From Acidobacteriota bacterium (GTDB taxonomy: Bacteria > Acidobacteriota > Terriglobia > Acidiferrales > UBA7541): DNA of 35,204 bases. The DNA is taken from positions 1-35,204 of the forward strand of contig QHYM01000127.1 of assembly GCA_003223295.1 (NCBI GenBank), written 5' to 3'. The first letter of the stretch is position 1. Each line of letters opens with the position of its first letter. Made by a program: the position numbers and the translations under genes. This document shows, piece after piece, positions 1 to 7,637 of the stretch. The notes under the pieces were generated by a model that saw only the letters and a list, made by a program, of their open reading frames with translations, made no database searches and was not told the origin of the DNA.

Positions 1-292
1 AATCCAGTTTTTGAGAAATTTGTGGTCGAAACGGCATAGTAATGAACGTACTAGTGAGCCCCGGAGGATATCATCCGGACATAGCGCCTTTATTGGTGCC
101 AGATGAATCAGCCCGGCCGATTGCCAAAGAGGGAAGAGGAGGTCAAGTCTTAAGCTAGCACTGACCGCGTCCTCCCAAGAACCGCTTTCTGAGCGGGCGG
201 TAACAATTGGGCGGCGTGGCAAGTCTGCCTTTCAAGTCTCAGGTTTCGCGGGTATGGCGCTGCTACGGACGTTCCTGGCGTAACATACCGCC
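1..292. other. Leading intergenic stretch, nothing recognised
   Basis: No convincing coding frame, RNA gene or repeat was found here. A short inverted repeat (CCGGA...TCCGG near 60-80) has no T-tract. The region directly before the ATG at 293 lacks a clear Shine-Dalgarno sequence. Confidence 0.4.
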
Positions 293-1076
293 ATGAACAA
301 AACGCAGTCGTTCTTTCGGAACAAGGCAGTGCTCGTTACGGGAGCTTCTTCCGGGATCGGCGAGGAGCTAGCGTGGCAATTAGGCCAAGCGGGCGCGAAG
401 CTGACGCTGGCCGCGCGGCGCAAAGAGTTGCTCGCAAATCTGGCACAGCGGAGATTTGCAAGAAGCCGTGGCGGAAACCGTGCGGCAGTGGGAAAAACTG
501 GATGTGGTGATTGCCAACGCCGGGTTTGGAGTGGTCGGCCCGTTGAAGAAGCTCTCCGTGGAAGACTACCGGCGGCAGTTCGAGACCAATGTCTTCGGAG
601 TGTTGCGAACGATTTACGCAGCTTTGCCGGAGATCGAAAAGAACAAAGGCAACATAGCCATCATCGGAAGCGTTTCGGGATGGGCCGCGAGTCCGAGCGC
701 TTCGCCCTATAACATGAGCAAATTTGCCGTGCGTGCGCTGGCGAATGCCATCACGCCGGAACTGCGGCTCTCAGGGGTGAGAGTGACGCTCATCAGCCCG
801 GGCTTTGTGGTCAGCGACATCCGGCGCGTGGACAATCAAGGGAAATTCCATGAGGGAGCCAAGGAGCCTATCCCCGCATGGCTGGTGATGAGCACGGACA
901 AAGCCGTGCGGCAGATTCTGCGCGCCATTGCGCGAGGAAAGCGCGAAACCATCATCACGGGGCACGGCAAGGCTTTGGTCTTCCTCGAGCGGTTCATGCC
1001 CTGGATGCTTCGCGCCGTGTTCAGAAGAATGGCGGCGGGCCGGGGAGGTTACCGTCGGGAAGCCAAAAGCAGCTGA
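293..1076 (+). pseudogene. Short-chain dehydrogenase/reductase, broken by an internal deletion and frameshift
   Basis: This is an NAD(P)-dependent SDR of the classical Rossmann type. The first frame, from ATG 293, carries the cofactor motif TGASSGIG (about residues 17-24) and runs to LANLAQ at about 448. The second frame, usable from about 450, reads GDLQEAV, then the NAG motif (IANAGFG), the catalytic Ser in GSVSGWAAS and YNMSK (the YxxxK pair), and continues to the stop at 1076. Intact SDRs have roughly 12-20 residues between these two points, the segment containing strand beta-3 and the acidic DxT motif. The lesion is therefore a short deletion that also changes frame, rather than a single base change. 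Neither half could fold as an SDR alone. The gene ends 4 nt from the convergent PilZ gene. The exact substrate class cannot be told. An assembly error is the main alternative to a real pseudogene. Confidence 0.8.
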
Positions 1077-1080
1077 TCGC

Positions 1081-1968
1081 CTACTCGTTCGGCGGCTTGG
1101 ATTTTCCCGGCTCTTTCTCGGGCCCTTCCTCAGGGAGCGCAACGCGCCAGATGTCTTTCTCGTCTTGCAGGCCAAACACGCCAACTTGATTGGCTTCTGT
1201 GGTTCCGACGTGACCGATCCACACCACGCGAAACCTCTTTTTCCGCCAAAGCCGCCGCACCTCGATGGTTTGCCCGGGAGAAGTGAGGAAGCCAATCCCG
1301 TCAAGGCGCGCACCATTCTGGCTGAGGTCGATGGTATAACTGCTCTGCTTGAACGGATGCCCACGCGAATCTGTTCCTTTGACCACCACGCGCAGCGTCT
1401 TGGGTACGCGCTGTTGTTTGCGGGACCCGCGCCAGAAATCGGGGATCGGGCGTTTGAACGCCAGTCCGATTTTGGTTTCGCGGTCCGAGTACGAGTCAAG
1501 ATAGACCACCCGGACCGCCTGCTCCAGACCATTGCTTCTTCGCATGAGAAATACGGAATCGCCGATCGCTAGCTTGGTTTTGAGCATCACCAGTGCACCG
1601 CTGGCGTTCACCATCTGTGTTTCCGTTTCTTCGTGGAACGCGCCGTGGTCCTTCGTGAAACCGTAGACCACCACAGGAATGCGAAGAGGCATGCGTTCGC
1701 TGGAACGCGGGGTTTTCTTTGTCGTTTCGGTGGAGACGGGATTGGCAAAGGTCAAGGAGGTTTTTTGGGCGGAGGGTGGTTTTTCATCCAGCGGAGCTAT
1801 GCCAATCACTTCTTTGGGGCTGCCGCTCTGAGCACCGTGCTCGCGGCACTTGAAGTCCCACGTTTGTTGTTGGATCTGCTCGTAGGTTTCCTGACGGTCC
1901 GCGAGCGTGACCCAAGAGTCGGCTTCGCAAAGGGGACAACGCAGCCGGATGGCAAAATTTCCAGGCAT
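1081..1968 (-). CDS. Tandem PilZ-domain protein
   Basis: This 295-residue cytoplasmic protein carries two PilZ-like domains, the family that binds cyclic di-GMP. The N-terminal 60 residues have two Cys pairs-like positions (LRCPLC and FKCREH) that could form a small zinc ribbon. The first PilZ region begins at RMPLR (an RxxxR motif) followed by a partial NxSxxG element (VNASGAL). The second begins at RVPKTLR and has a complete D/NxSxxG element (DLSQNG), so the second domain is the better candidate for c-di-GMP binding. The ATG at 1968 was chosen because AGGA lies about 9 nt upstream on the minus strand; the longer open frame to 2241 would run into the start of the divergent gene at 2186. No output domain is visible, so its target is unknown. 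Confidence 0.75.
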   Translation of the reverse strand: MPGNFAIRLRCPLCEADSWVTLADRQETYEQIQQQTWDFKCREHGAQSGSPKEVIGIAPLDEKPPSAQKTSLTFANPVSTETTKKTPRSSERMPLRIPVVVYGFTKDHGAFHEETETQMVNASGALVMLKTKLAIGDSVFLMRRSNGLEQAVRVVYLDSYSDRETKIGLAFKRPIPDFWRGSRKQQRVPKTLRVVVKGTDSRGHPFKQSSYTIDLSQNGARLDGIGFLTSPGQTIEVRRLWRKKRFRVVWIGHVGTTEANQVGVFGLQDEKDIWRVALPEEGPEKEPGKSKPPNE

Positions 1969-2185
1969 CCCAATTTTCCTGTGATTCAAGCATACCCTGA
2001 GCCGGCCAACGGGCGTGTGCTTGCCAGGAGGATCTGCGTCGAAAAGTAAATGGGCGAAGGTACGCCGGCGGATCACGGCTAGCTTTAGGGCGCTGTAACT
2101 TTTGTGCAGTTTTGGACTCGTATGAGGTGCAAGGGCAGAGCTGCGAAAACGGCTCACCAAAAATCCATGCACAGGAGAGATTCGA

Positions 2186-2585
2186 ATGGTTGGCAAGATC
2201 AGAGCAGGGCTGGCATTTGCGGCGCTAGCAGCGGCATTCACATTTTCATCGCCGGTTCATGCGCAAGACGACATGAAGAAAGACAGCATGAAGCACGACC
2301 AGATGATGCAAGACGACAAGATGATGCGCGAGACCAAGACGCAAGGATTTCAAGACTTCGAATGGGCCGGACGTGCATGTGGTGCTGGTGGCGGCCAATG
2401 CGGGCGACGCGAAGTCTCTGAAGAGCGACACGGAAAGGATCGAACTCGGAAAGCTGAAGGGGAATGAAGGTGATCAGAACTACGAAATTCCTGCGGGGAC
2501 GGACTTGACGAGGTTCGGCGCCGTGCTGATTTATTGCGAAAGGTTCAACGCGGTGTTTGGCGTGGCGACGCTGGATAAGTTCTAA
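2186..2585 (+). pseudogene. Secreted DM13-domain protein, broken by internal deletion
   Basis: The first frame, from ATG 2186, encodes a clear signal peptide (cleavage near VHA-QDD, residue 26) and a Met/Asp/Lys-rich stretch (DDMKKDSMKHDQMM). It is then lost after about 2350. A different frame resumes with KTSNGPDVHVVL at about 2352 and continues through KGNEGDQNYEIP and IYCERF to the stop at 2585. This second half matches the C-terminal half of the DM13 protein encoded next door at 2653-3159. By comparison with that paralogue, about 30 residues of the DM13 domain are missing at the junction. DM13 domains are thought to act in redox or electron transfer at the cell surface. The Met-rich stretch might bind metal, but that is speculation. 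Confidence 0.75.
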
Positions 2586-2652
2586 CAAACTCAAACAAGA
2601 AAGCAGCGGACCGGGCAGGGAGACCTGCCCGATTCCTTTGCCGGAGGAAAAA

Positions 2653-3159
2653 ATGAACACGAATGGAAAATCCCGGGTTTCGCGGAAGAAGTGGGTCGTT
2701 GGTGTGATTAGCGTACCAGTCCTGGTGGGAGCGTGGTGGGCATTCCGGCCGGAGAAGCTCTTTATCAACGAAAGAGTGACTGAGGCGGCGCCGTTTGCCG
2801 CGAATTCGGGGCCACAACCTATTTACACAGGAAAGCTGGAAGGGAAAGCCCATGCCACAAACGGACGCGCGACCATTTATGAGTCGACAGAAGGCAAGCG
2901 ATATCTGCGGCTTTCCGATTTGACAACGTCGAACGGGCCCGACGTGCACGTTGTACTGGCACGCGCGGAGGACAAGGCCCTGCAGCAGGAGATCGTCGGG
3001 GGCAACCTTGATGGCCTGGAGCTGGGTTCTCTAAAGGGAAACAAAGGCGACCAGAATTACGACTTGCCGACGACGGCGGACTTGAAGTATCAGGCGGTGG
3101 TGATTTACTGCGAACGATTCCACGCGATTTTCGGAGTGGCGCGGCTGGAGAAATTCTGA
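2653..3159 (+). CDS. Membrane-anchored DM13-domain protein
   Basis: This 168-residue protein has one N-terminal transmembrane helix (about residues 14-30, after a basic RKK) and an extracytoplasmic DM13 domain from about residue 58 to the end. Family-typical elements are GKLEGKAHATNGRATIY, SNGPDVHVVL, KGNKGDQNYDLP and IYCERFHAIFGVARL. The single Cys in IYCERF is shared with the broken upstream paralogue. ATG 2653 was chosen over an upstream in-frame start because GGAGGA lies 6 nt before it and the helix then sits at the N-terminus. It probably arose by tandem duplication with 2186-2585. Its partner and substrate are unknown. Confidence 0.8.
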   Translation: MNTNGKSRVSRKKWVVGVISVPVLVGAWWAFRPEKLFINERVTEAAPFAANSGPQPIYTGKLEGKAHATNGRATIYESTEGKRYLRLSDLTTSNGPDVHVVLARAEDKALQQEIVGGNLDGLELGSLKGNKGDQNYDLPTTADLKYQAVVIYCERFHAIFGVARLEKF

Positions 3160-3174
3160 AGCAAAAGGCCGGAA

Positions 3175-3204
3175 CGCGGCCCAGGCGGGCTGCGGCCGTT
3201 TTTT
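3175..3204 (+). terminator. Rho-independent terminator between DM13 and sigma factor genes
   Basis: An 8-bp stem (3175-3182 with 3187-3194, one G-T pair) encloses the loop AGGC and is followed by GCCG and six T residues. It ends only 3 nt before the ATG of the sigma factor gene, so it occupies the place where that gene's ribosome binding site would be expected. Confidence 0.65.
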
Positions 3205-3207
3205 GAA

Positions 3208-3834
3208 ATGCGGAACAAGAGCACAGAAGAGACGGAGCTAATCGCTCGGATTGTAGCGGGCGAGAAGGAACTGTTTCACGAGCTGATCCGGCCGTACGAA
3301 CGAATGGTGTACTTGACGGTGTTTTCGATCGTGAAGAATGAAGCTGACGCGGAAGACGGAGTGCAGGAAGCGGTAATTAGCGCGTATCGGCATCTGGGAT
3401 CTTTTCGCGCAGAGGCTAAGTTCAGCACGTGGCTGACGACGATAGCCATCAACGAAGGGCGGAAGCGGCTGCGGAAGGCCAAGGACGCCGCCGAGGATTC
3501 GATTGACGAACCGACCGACGGGCAGGAAGGCGATTACACTCCCGCACCGTTGACGGATTGGCGGGAGATTCCGCTGGAGGCGCTGGAACGCAAGGAATTG
3601 CGCGAGGCGCTGCGCAGGGCGGTCGCCGGGCTTCCCGACATTTATAGACAGGTCTTTACACTGAGAGACCTGGAAGAACTGAATATCGAGGAAACTGCGG
3701 AGGCGCTGGGACTGAACCCAGGCGTCGTGAAAGTGCGGTTGCACCGCGCGCGCATCCTGCTCCAGAAACAATTGGTCCCTTTCCTCAAGACCGCGGTACC
3801 CGCGCGGAGGAGATTCTTCGGGAGGGCCCTATGA
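3208..3834 (+). CDS. ECF-type RNA polymerase sigma factor (sigma-70 family, RpoE-like)
   Basis: This 208-residue protein directs RNA polymerase to a specific promoter set. Region 2 spans about residues 22-95, with the region 2.2-2.4 core around DAEDGVQEAVISAYRHLGSF and FSTWLTTIAINEGRKRLR. An acidic linker follows. Region 4 spans about 135-195 (LPDIYRQVFTLRDLEELN, then a helix-turn-helix ending VKVRLHRAR). The stop overlaps the start of the zinc-finger anti-sigma gene by ATGA, so the two are translationally coupled. The start at 3208 is set by the domain boundary; no Shine-Dalgarno sequence is visible because a terminator hairpin and T-tract lie directly upstream. Confidence 0.92.
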   Translation: MRNKSTEETELIARIVAGEKELFHELIRPYERMVYLTVFSIVKNEADAEDGVQEAVISAYRHLGSFRAEAKFSTWLTTIAINEGRKRLRKAKDAAEDSIDEPTDGQEGDYTPAPLTDWREIPLEALERKELREALRRAVAGLPDIYRQVFTLRDLEELNIEETAEALGLNPGVVKVRLHRARILLQKQLVPFLKTAVPARRRFFGRAL

Positions 3835-4091
3835 AGCTCGACTGCAAACACGTGTGGGAACGCATTTCGGAATATATCGACGGAAGCGTCGACGCCCAAC
3901 TGCGCGAAGATATCGAGCGGCACTTGGAACACTGCGAAATTTGTTCGGCGATCCTGGATTCGACTCGAAATATTCTGATCTTGACTGCGGATGACCGTAC
4001 GTTCGAATTGCCTGTGGGCTACAGCGAGAGGCTGCATGAGAGACTGGCGAAGGAAATAGAGAGTTCCGGGAAGGATTTAAAGAAAGAGTGA
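3831..4091 (+). CDS. Zinc-finger (ZAS-type) anti-sigma factor
   Basis: This 86-residue soluble protein contains the H-x3-C-x2-C motif (H31, C35, C38, in HLEHCEIC) plus an upstream Cys5, the zinc-binding anti-sigma pattern. Such domains bind the cognate ECF sigma factor and often respond to oxidation or thiol stress. There is no transmembrane helix, so unlike many anti-sigma factors it would act in the cytoplasm. Its start codon overlaps the sigma factor stop (ATGA), which supports the pairing. Which signal it senses cannot be told from the sequence. Confidence 0.85.
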   Translation: MKLDCKHVWERISEYIDGSVDAQLREDIERHLEHCEICSAILDSTRNILILTADDRTFELPVGYSERLHERLAKEIESSGKDLKKE

Positions 4092-4113
4092 GACGAAAAG
4101 GAGTAAGCGGAAA

Positions 4114-4376
4114 GTGTTGGAAGAGTGTAGTCAGTATAGGTTTGAAGAATTGAAGAAGGAGCTGGCGAGAGAGTTTGAAAAGACAAAACAAGTGGCGCAC
4201 AAACTCATCGACGATTTAACCGTGATCAGAGGATACGCCGAGATCATGGTCATGCGAGGCGATGGGGCCAAACCCAGTGTGAATTTCGGAAGATCCTTGC
4301 TCGAGCCAAACAATCCATGAGGATGTTGCAGGATTGTATTGCGAATCTGCAAGAGGTCGGACGTAGATATTCCTAA
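4114..4376 (+). pseudogene. Small stand-alone HisKA (DHp)-like protein, frameshifted
   Basis: From GTG 4114, a helical stretch with heptad-like charge pattern leads to AHKLIDDLTVIRGYAEIM. This resembles the H-box of histidine kinase dimerisation domains, with the candidate phospho-acceptor His at residue 29. That frame stops at 4320. From about 4281 the neighbouring frame (-1) continues as FRKILARAKQSMRMLQDC and ends at the TAA at 4376, which is the expected second helix of a DHp hairpin. Joined, the product would be about 87 residues with no ATPase domain. It lies 22 nt after the anti-sigma gene and could be part of that regulatory unit. No slippery heptamer is visible at the junction, so an indel is likelier than programmed frameshifting. 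The HisKA assignment is by motif only. Confidence 0.5.
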
Positions 4377-4408
4377 CAGGTGGAAGTCGCGGCCTTGGGA
4401 GCAAGTCC

Positions 4409-4720
4409 TCAGCGGCCGGGGAACAGGATGCGATGAGCGACAAATTCGGCCGCAAGTAGGAAAAGAGTGATTATCGAGAGGGTGAATTGAAGCCACACGG
4501 ACGCTTTCTTCCGCTTAGACTGAGGCTGCAAACGCCATGCTGCGGCGGGACGTCTCTGCAGTCTCCAGACTTGCCAGAGAACAACAAGATTCAGGAGTGA
4601 GCCGGCCAGCGCAAAGATCATCATCGGGATGCGGACTGCGCCGATGTGCACGCGGTCCGCCAGCTTCAGCGCGCCTGAGGCCGCGGTGAAGGCCCCGATT
4701 CCTATCAACAGTTCCGGCAT
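4409..4720 (-). CDS. Small integral membrane protein, unknown function
   Basis: This 103-residue hydrophobic protein has about three predicted membrane segments: an N-terminal one (about 4-24), a central one (IPMMIFALAGSLLNLVVLW, about 31-50) and a C-terminal one (LQFTLSIITLFLLAAEFVA). A basic, Gln/Arg-rich cytoplasmic loop lies between the second and third. It starts 22 nt after the glgB stop on the same strand, so it is probably co-transcribed. No family was recognised and nothing ties it to glycogen beyond position. Confidence 0.6.
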   Translation of the reverse strand: MPELLIGIGAFTAASGALKLADRVHIGAVRIPMMIFALAGSLLNLVVLWQVWRLQRRPAAAWRLQPQSKRKKASVWLQFTLSIITLFLLAAEFVAHRILFPGR

Positions 4721-4742
4721 CTTTGCGGTTCCGTGAACTCTA

Positions 4743-7031
4743 TCAAGATTTCGGCTTCCACTTCAAAAAGACGGCGGCGAGGGGCGGGAGGGTGAGAACG
4801 AGGGAGTGTGAACGACTCTGCGCGGGCTGCTCGGAGGCATCCTGGCCGCCGGCATTGCCAACGTTCGAGCCGCCGTAGTGAGCGGCATCCGTATTGAGGA
4901 TTTCGCGATAGTAACCCGGCTGTGGGACGCCCAGACGATACCCCTCGCGGACAACCGGCGTCGCGTTAAGCACCACAAGGATCAAATCTTCCGACTTCTT
5001 GCCGCGGCGAATAAAGCTGAGCACGCTATTGTCAGCGTCGTTGGCGTCAATCCATTCGAAACCGTGCCAGTCGAATTCAACCTGGTGAAGTGCGGGTTCT
5101 GACGCGTAAAGGTGATTCAAATCGCGGATAAGAGTCTGCACACCGCGATGCGAATCCCATTGCAGCAAATGCCAGTCAAGGCTGCGGGCTTCACCCCACT
5201 CGTGGCGCTGTGCAAATTCCTGGCCCATAAAGAGAAGTTTCTTTCCTGGATGTGCGTAGTGGTAGCTATACAGCAGGCGCAGATTGGCAAACTGCTGCCA
5301 CAAATCGCCGGGCATTTTGTGGAGCAGCGAGTTTTTGCCGTGGACAACTTCATCGTGAGAAAAGGGAAGAACGAAATTCTCCGTGAACGCATAGAGCATC
5401 GAGAAAGTGATCTTGTTGTGCTCGTATTTACGATGGATCGGATCGTGCGAGAAGTACTTTAGGGTGTCGTTCATCCAGCCCATGTTCCATTTAAAGCTGA
5501 AGCCGAGTCCGCCGAGATAGGTCGGACGGGAGACGGCGGGCCATGCTGTGGATTCTTCGGCGATGGTGAGAATACCGGAAAATTTGCCGTGAGCGACTTC
5601 GTTCATGCGCTTGAGAAATTCGATGGCCGGGAGATTCTCGCGGCCACCAAATTGATTCGGAACCCACTCGCCGGGTTTTCGCGAGTAGTCGAGATAGAGC
5701 ATGGAAGCGACGGCATCCACGCGAAGGCCGTCGATGTGATACTTGTCGAGCCAGAAGAGCGCGTTGGAAATCAAATAATTTTGCACTTCGTTGCGGCCGT
5801 AGTTGTAGACGAGCGTGCCCCAATCGGGATGCGCGCCCTGGCGCGGGTCGGCGTGCTCGTAGAGGTGGCTGCCGTCAAACTGCGCGAGGCCGTGAGCGTC
5901 GCGCGGGAAATGCGCGGGAGTCCAATCGAGAATCACGGCGATGCCGGCCTGGTGGCAGCGGTCGACGAATTCCATAAATTCCGCGGGCGTGCCAAAGCGG
6001 CTCGTGGCCGCAAAGTAGCCGAGCGTCTGGTAGCCCCAGGAGCCGTCATAGGGATGCTCCATGATGGGGAGCAGTTCGATGTGGGTGTAGCCGAGTTCCT
6101 TAACGTAGGGGATGAGTTGGTCGCCAAGTTCGCGATAGGTGAGCCAGCGATTGTGATCTTCCGGAACGCGGCGCCACGACCCAAGATGGACCTCGTAAAT
6201 GGAGACGGGGGACTGAAACCAGTTTTTCCCGGAGCGTTGTGAAAGCCAGTCCGCATCATTCCAGCGATGGTTCTCCAGATTGGCGACGATGGAACCGGTG
6301 TTTGGGCGCAGCTCGGAGCGAAACGCATAAGGATCGGCTTTGAGCGGAAGCATGTTTCCCGCAGGGCCGATGATTTCAAATTTATAGATGGCGCCTTCGG
6401 CAAGCTCGGGAAGAAAAATCTCCCAAATGCCCGACGAACCGCGAGCGCGCATGGGATGGACGCGGCCGTCCCAGCGATTGAAGTCACCAACAACGCTGAC
6501 GCGCTGGGCGCTAGGGGCCCAAACGGCAAAGTGAACGCCGCGAACGCCTTCGAGGGTGAGGAGATGCGCGCCGAGTTTCTGGTACGTGTCGTAATGGCGT
6601 CCCTCGCCCATGAGATACAGATCAAACTCTGTGAGAACACACGGGAAAGCGTAGGGGTCGTAGACTTCGAAAGATTCGCCGTAGTGCGTGCGGCCTTGAA
6701 TCTTGTACATCGTGGGAGCAGGCGCGGTCGTTTGGCCTGATGCCAGGATGGCTTCGAAAAAGCCCTCGGGACGCAGTTTCGCAGCTTCGACAATTCCGTC
6801 AGATGTAGGCGTGGTGTTTTCTGATGCGGGCGATTGCAATGAGATGCGCGCTTTCTCAGCCCAAGGGACGAAGAAGCGCACCGCCCAACCGCCGTCCACC
6901 GCGTGTGGCCCGAGAAGACCGAAAGGATCGGAATGACGCCCTGTTAGCAACGCTTCAATCTGAGAATGGAGGCGCGGATCGCGGGGAGCGATCGATTTCG
7001 AGTGCGAGGCAGCGGCGCGATGTTCGGGCAA
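4743..7031 (-). CDS. glgB: 1,4-alpha-glucan branching enzyme
   Basis: This enzyme introduces alpha-1,6 branches into glycogen. In order there is an N-terminal CBM48-like module (DPFGLLGPH...), a second CBM48 (about residues 160-235, VHFAVWAPSAQRVSVVGDFN), the GH13 barrel and a C-terminal beta domain. Numbered from the start used here, GLRVDAVASM holds the nucleophile Asp439, TIAEEST the acid/base Glu492, and SHDEVVHGK the third carboxylate Asp560. The spacing equals that of E. coli GlgB (53 and 121 residues). The start is uncertain: TTG at 7031 has GGAGG 8 nt upstream, while a longer TTG start at 7082 has no ribosome binding site; no ATG is available. No other glycogen gene lies in this window. 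Confidence 0.95.
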   Translation of the reverse strand: MPEHRAAASHSKSIAPRDPRLHSQIEALLTGRHSDPFGLLGPHAVDGGWAVRFFVPWAEKARISLQSPASENTTPTSDGIVEAAKLRPEGFFEAILASGQTTAPAPTMYKIQGRTHYGESFEVYDPYAFPCVLTEFDLYLMGEGRHYDTYQKLGAHLLTLEGVRGVHFAVWAPSAQRVSVVGDFNRWDGRVHPMRARGSSGIWEIFLPELAEGAIYKFEIIGPAGNMLPLKADPYAFRSELRPNTGSIVANLENHRWNDADWLSQRSGKNWFQSPVSIYEVHLGSWRRVPEDHNRWLTYRELGDQLIPYVKELGYTHIELLPIMEHPYDGSWGYQTLGYFAATSRFGTPAEFMEFVDRCHQAGIAVILDWTPAHFPRDAHGLAQFDGSHLYEHADPRQGAHPDWGTLVYNYGRNEVQNYLISNALFWLDKYHIDGLRVDAVASMLYLDYSRKPGEWVPNQFGGRENLPAIEFLKRMNEVAHGKFSGILTIAEESTAWPAVSRPTYLGGLGFSFKWNMGWMNDTLKYFSHDPIHRKYEHNKITFSMLYAFTENFVLPFSHDEVVHGKNSLLHKMPGDLWQQFANLRLLYSYHYAHPGKKLLFMGQEFAQRHEWGEARSLDWHLLQWDSHRGVQTLIRDLNHLYASEPALHQVEFDWHGFEWIDANDADNSVLSFIRRGKKSEDLILVVLNATPVVREGYRLGVPQPGYYREILNTDAAHYGGSNVGNAGGQDASEQPAQSRSHSLVLTLPPLAAVFLKWKPKS

Positions 7032-7141
7032 CGGCGGAGCCTCCAGTGGCTGACCAACATTCAACGCGCCGCCGGAAGGCAAGATTCAGCAACACAGCGG
7101 CCGTCCCTTGAATTCTAGGGGTGTTCGCAAGCAAATGCCAA

Positions 7142-7333
7142 TCATTGGGATCGGTCTAGATCGGTCTTGGCGACCTTGCCGCCCTGCAGCAACAATTCGC
7201 CGAGGTGAACGCGTTTTCCCCGCTTTCCAGGAGCACTTGGTTGAGATCGGCCGTGGAGAGATGGCCTCGTTCGCGGAGTACTCCCCTAACCGCCTTTTCT
7301 TCATGAAGACACGCTCGTACCCGGATAAGTAGA
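7142..7333 (-). pseudogene. Eroded fragment resembling the N-terminal domain of GspE/PilB-type ATPases
   Basis: On the minus strand, one frame (about 7333-7213) reads GVLRERGHLSTADLNQVLL. The next frame (about 7216-7142) reads KRVHLGELLLQGGKVAKTDL and ends at a TGA. In order, these look like the repeated unit of the type II secretion ATPase N-terminal domain (LGELL...G.I....L). No single frame joins them and no ATPase domain is present. Part of the 555-nt gap upstream of glgB is thus explained as a decayed gene. The match is short and made by eye, so chance resemblance cannot be excluded. Confidence 0.35.
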
Positions 7334-7412
7334 GGGATCCGGGAATACTTCCCAAGCGGAAGGGGGGATACGGCCAGTTCAAAGTATCACCGTTTTGAGA
7401 ACTTGGGTACTT

Positions 7413-7464
7413 GTGCGCGTATTGGTGCGCGTATTGGTGCGTATTGGTGCGTATTGGTATATAC
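7413..7464. repeat. Short tandem repeat, GTGCG(CG)TATTG
   Basis: Two 12-nt units GTGCGCGTATTG (7413-7436) are followed by two 10-nt units GTGCGTATTG (7437-7456). The array ends in the palindrome GTATATAC (7457-7464). It lies about 105 nt upstream of the promoter of the BNR-repeat gene. Its 10-nt period is near one helical turn, so it could be a protein-binding array or simply a slippage-prone microsatellite. Confidence 0.85.
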
Positions 7465-7568
7465 GCGGGCAGAGGGCAAGTCTCTGGATCTGGGCTTGAG
7501 GAGCAGTTTGTAGAAAGAGGCGGGCAATTCCCGGTGGACCGTCGGTCGAATCGGCATGTCTGTCGCTA

Positions 7569-7597
7569 TTGACCTCAGGTGGAGCTGCAAGTATCAT
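7569..7597 (+). promoter_or_regulatory. Sigma70-type promoter for the BNR-repeat gene
   Basis: The -35 TTGACC (7569-7574) and -10 TATCAT (7592-7597) are each one mismatch from consensus and separated by exactly 17 nt. The predicted start of transcription is near 7604, giving a 5' leader of about 34 nt before ATG 7638. Confidence 0.6.
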
Positions 7598-7637
7598 CCG
7601 CGCAATTCCAGGCAAAATTGAAGAGTGAGGTTTCGCC

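Noticed and set aside
4260-4300. Programmed -1 frameshift in the HisKA-like gene
   Set aside because: No slippery heptamer in the correct phase and no downstream pseudoknot were visible; a simple indel explains it.
7086-7382. 98-codon minus-strand frame upstream of glgB
   Set aside because: The translation looks random. The protein-like signal in this stretch is in the other two frames, as a decayed fragment.
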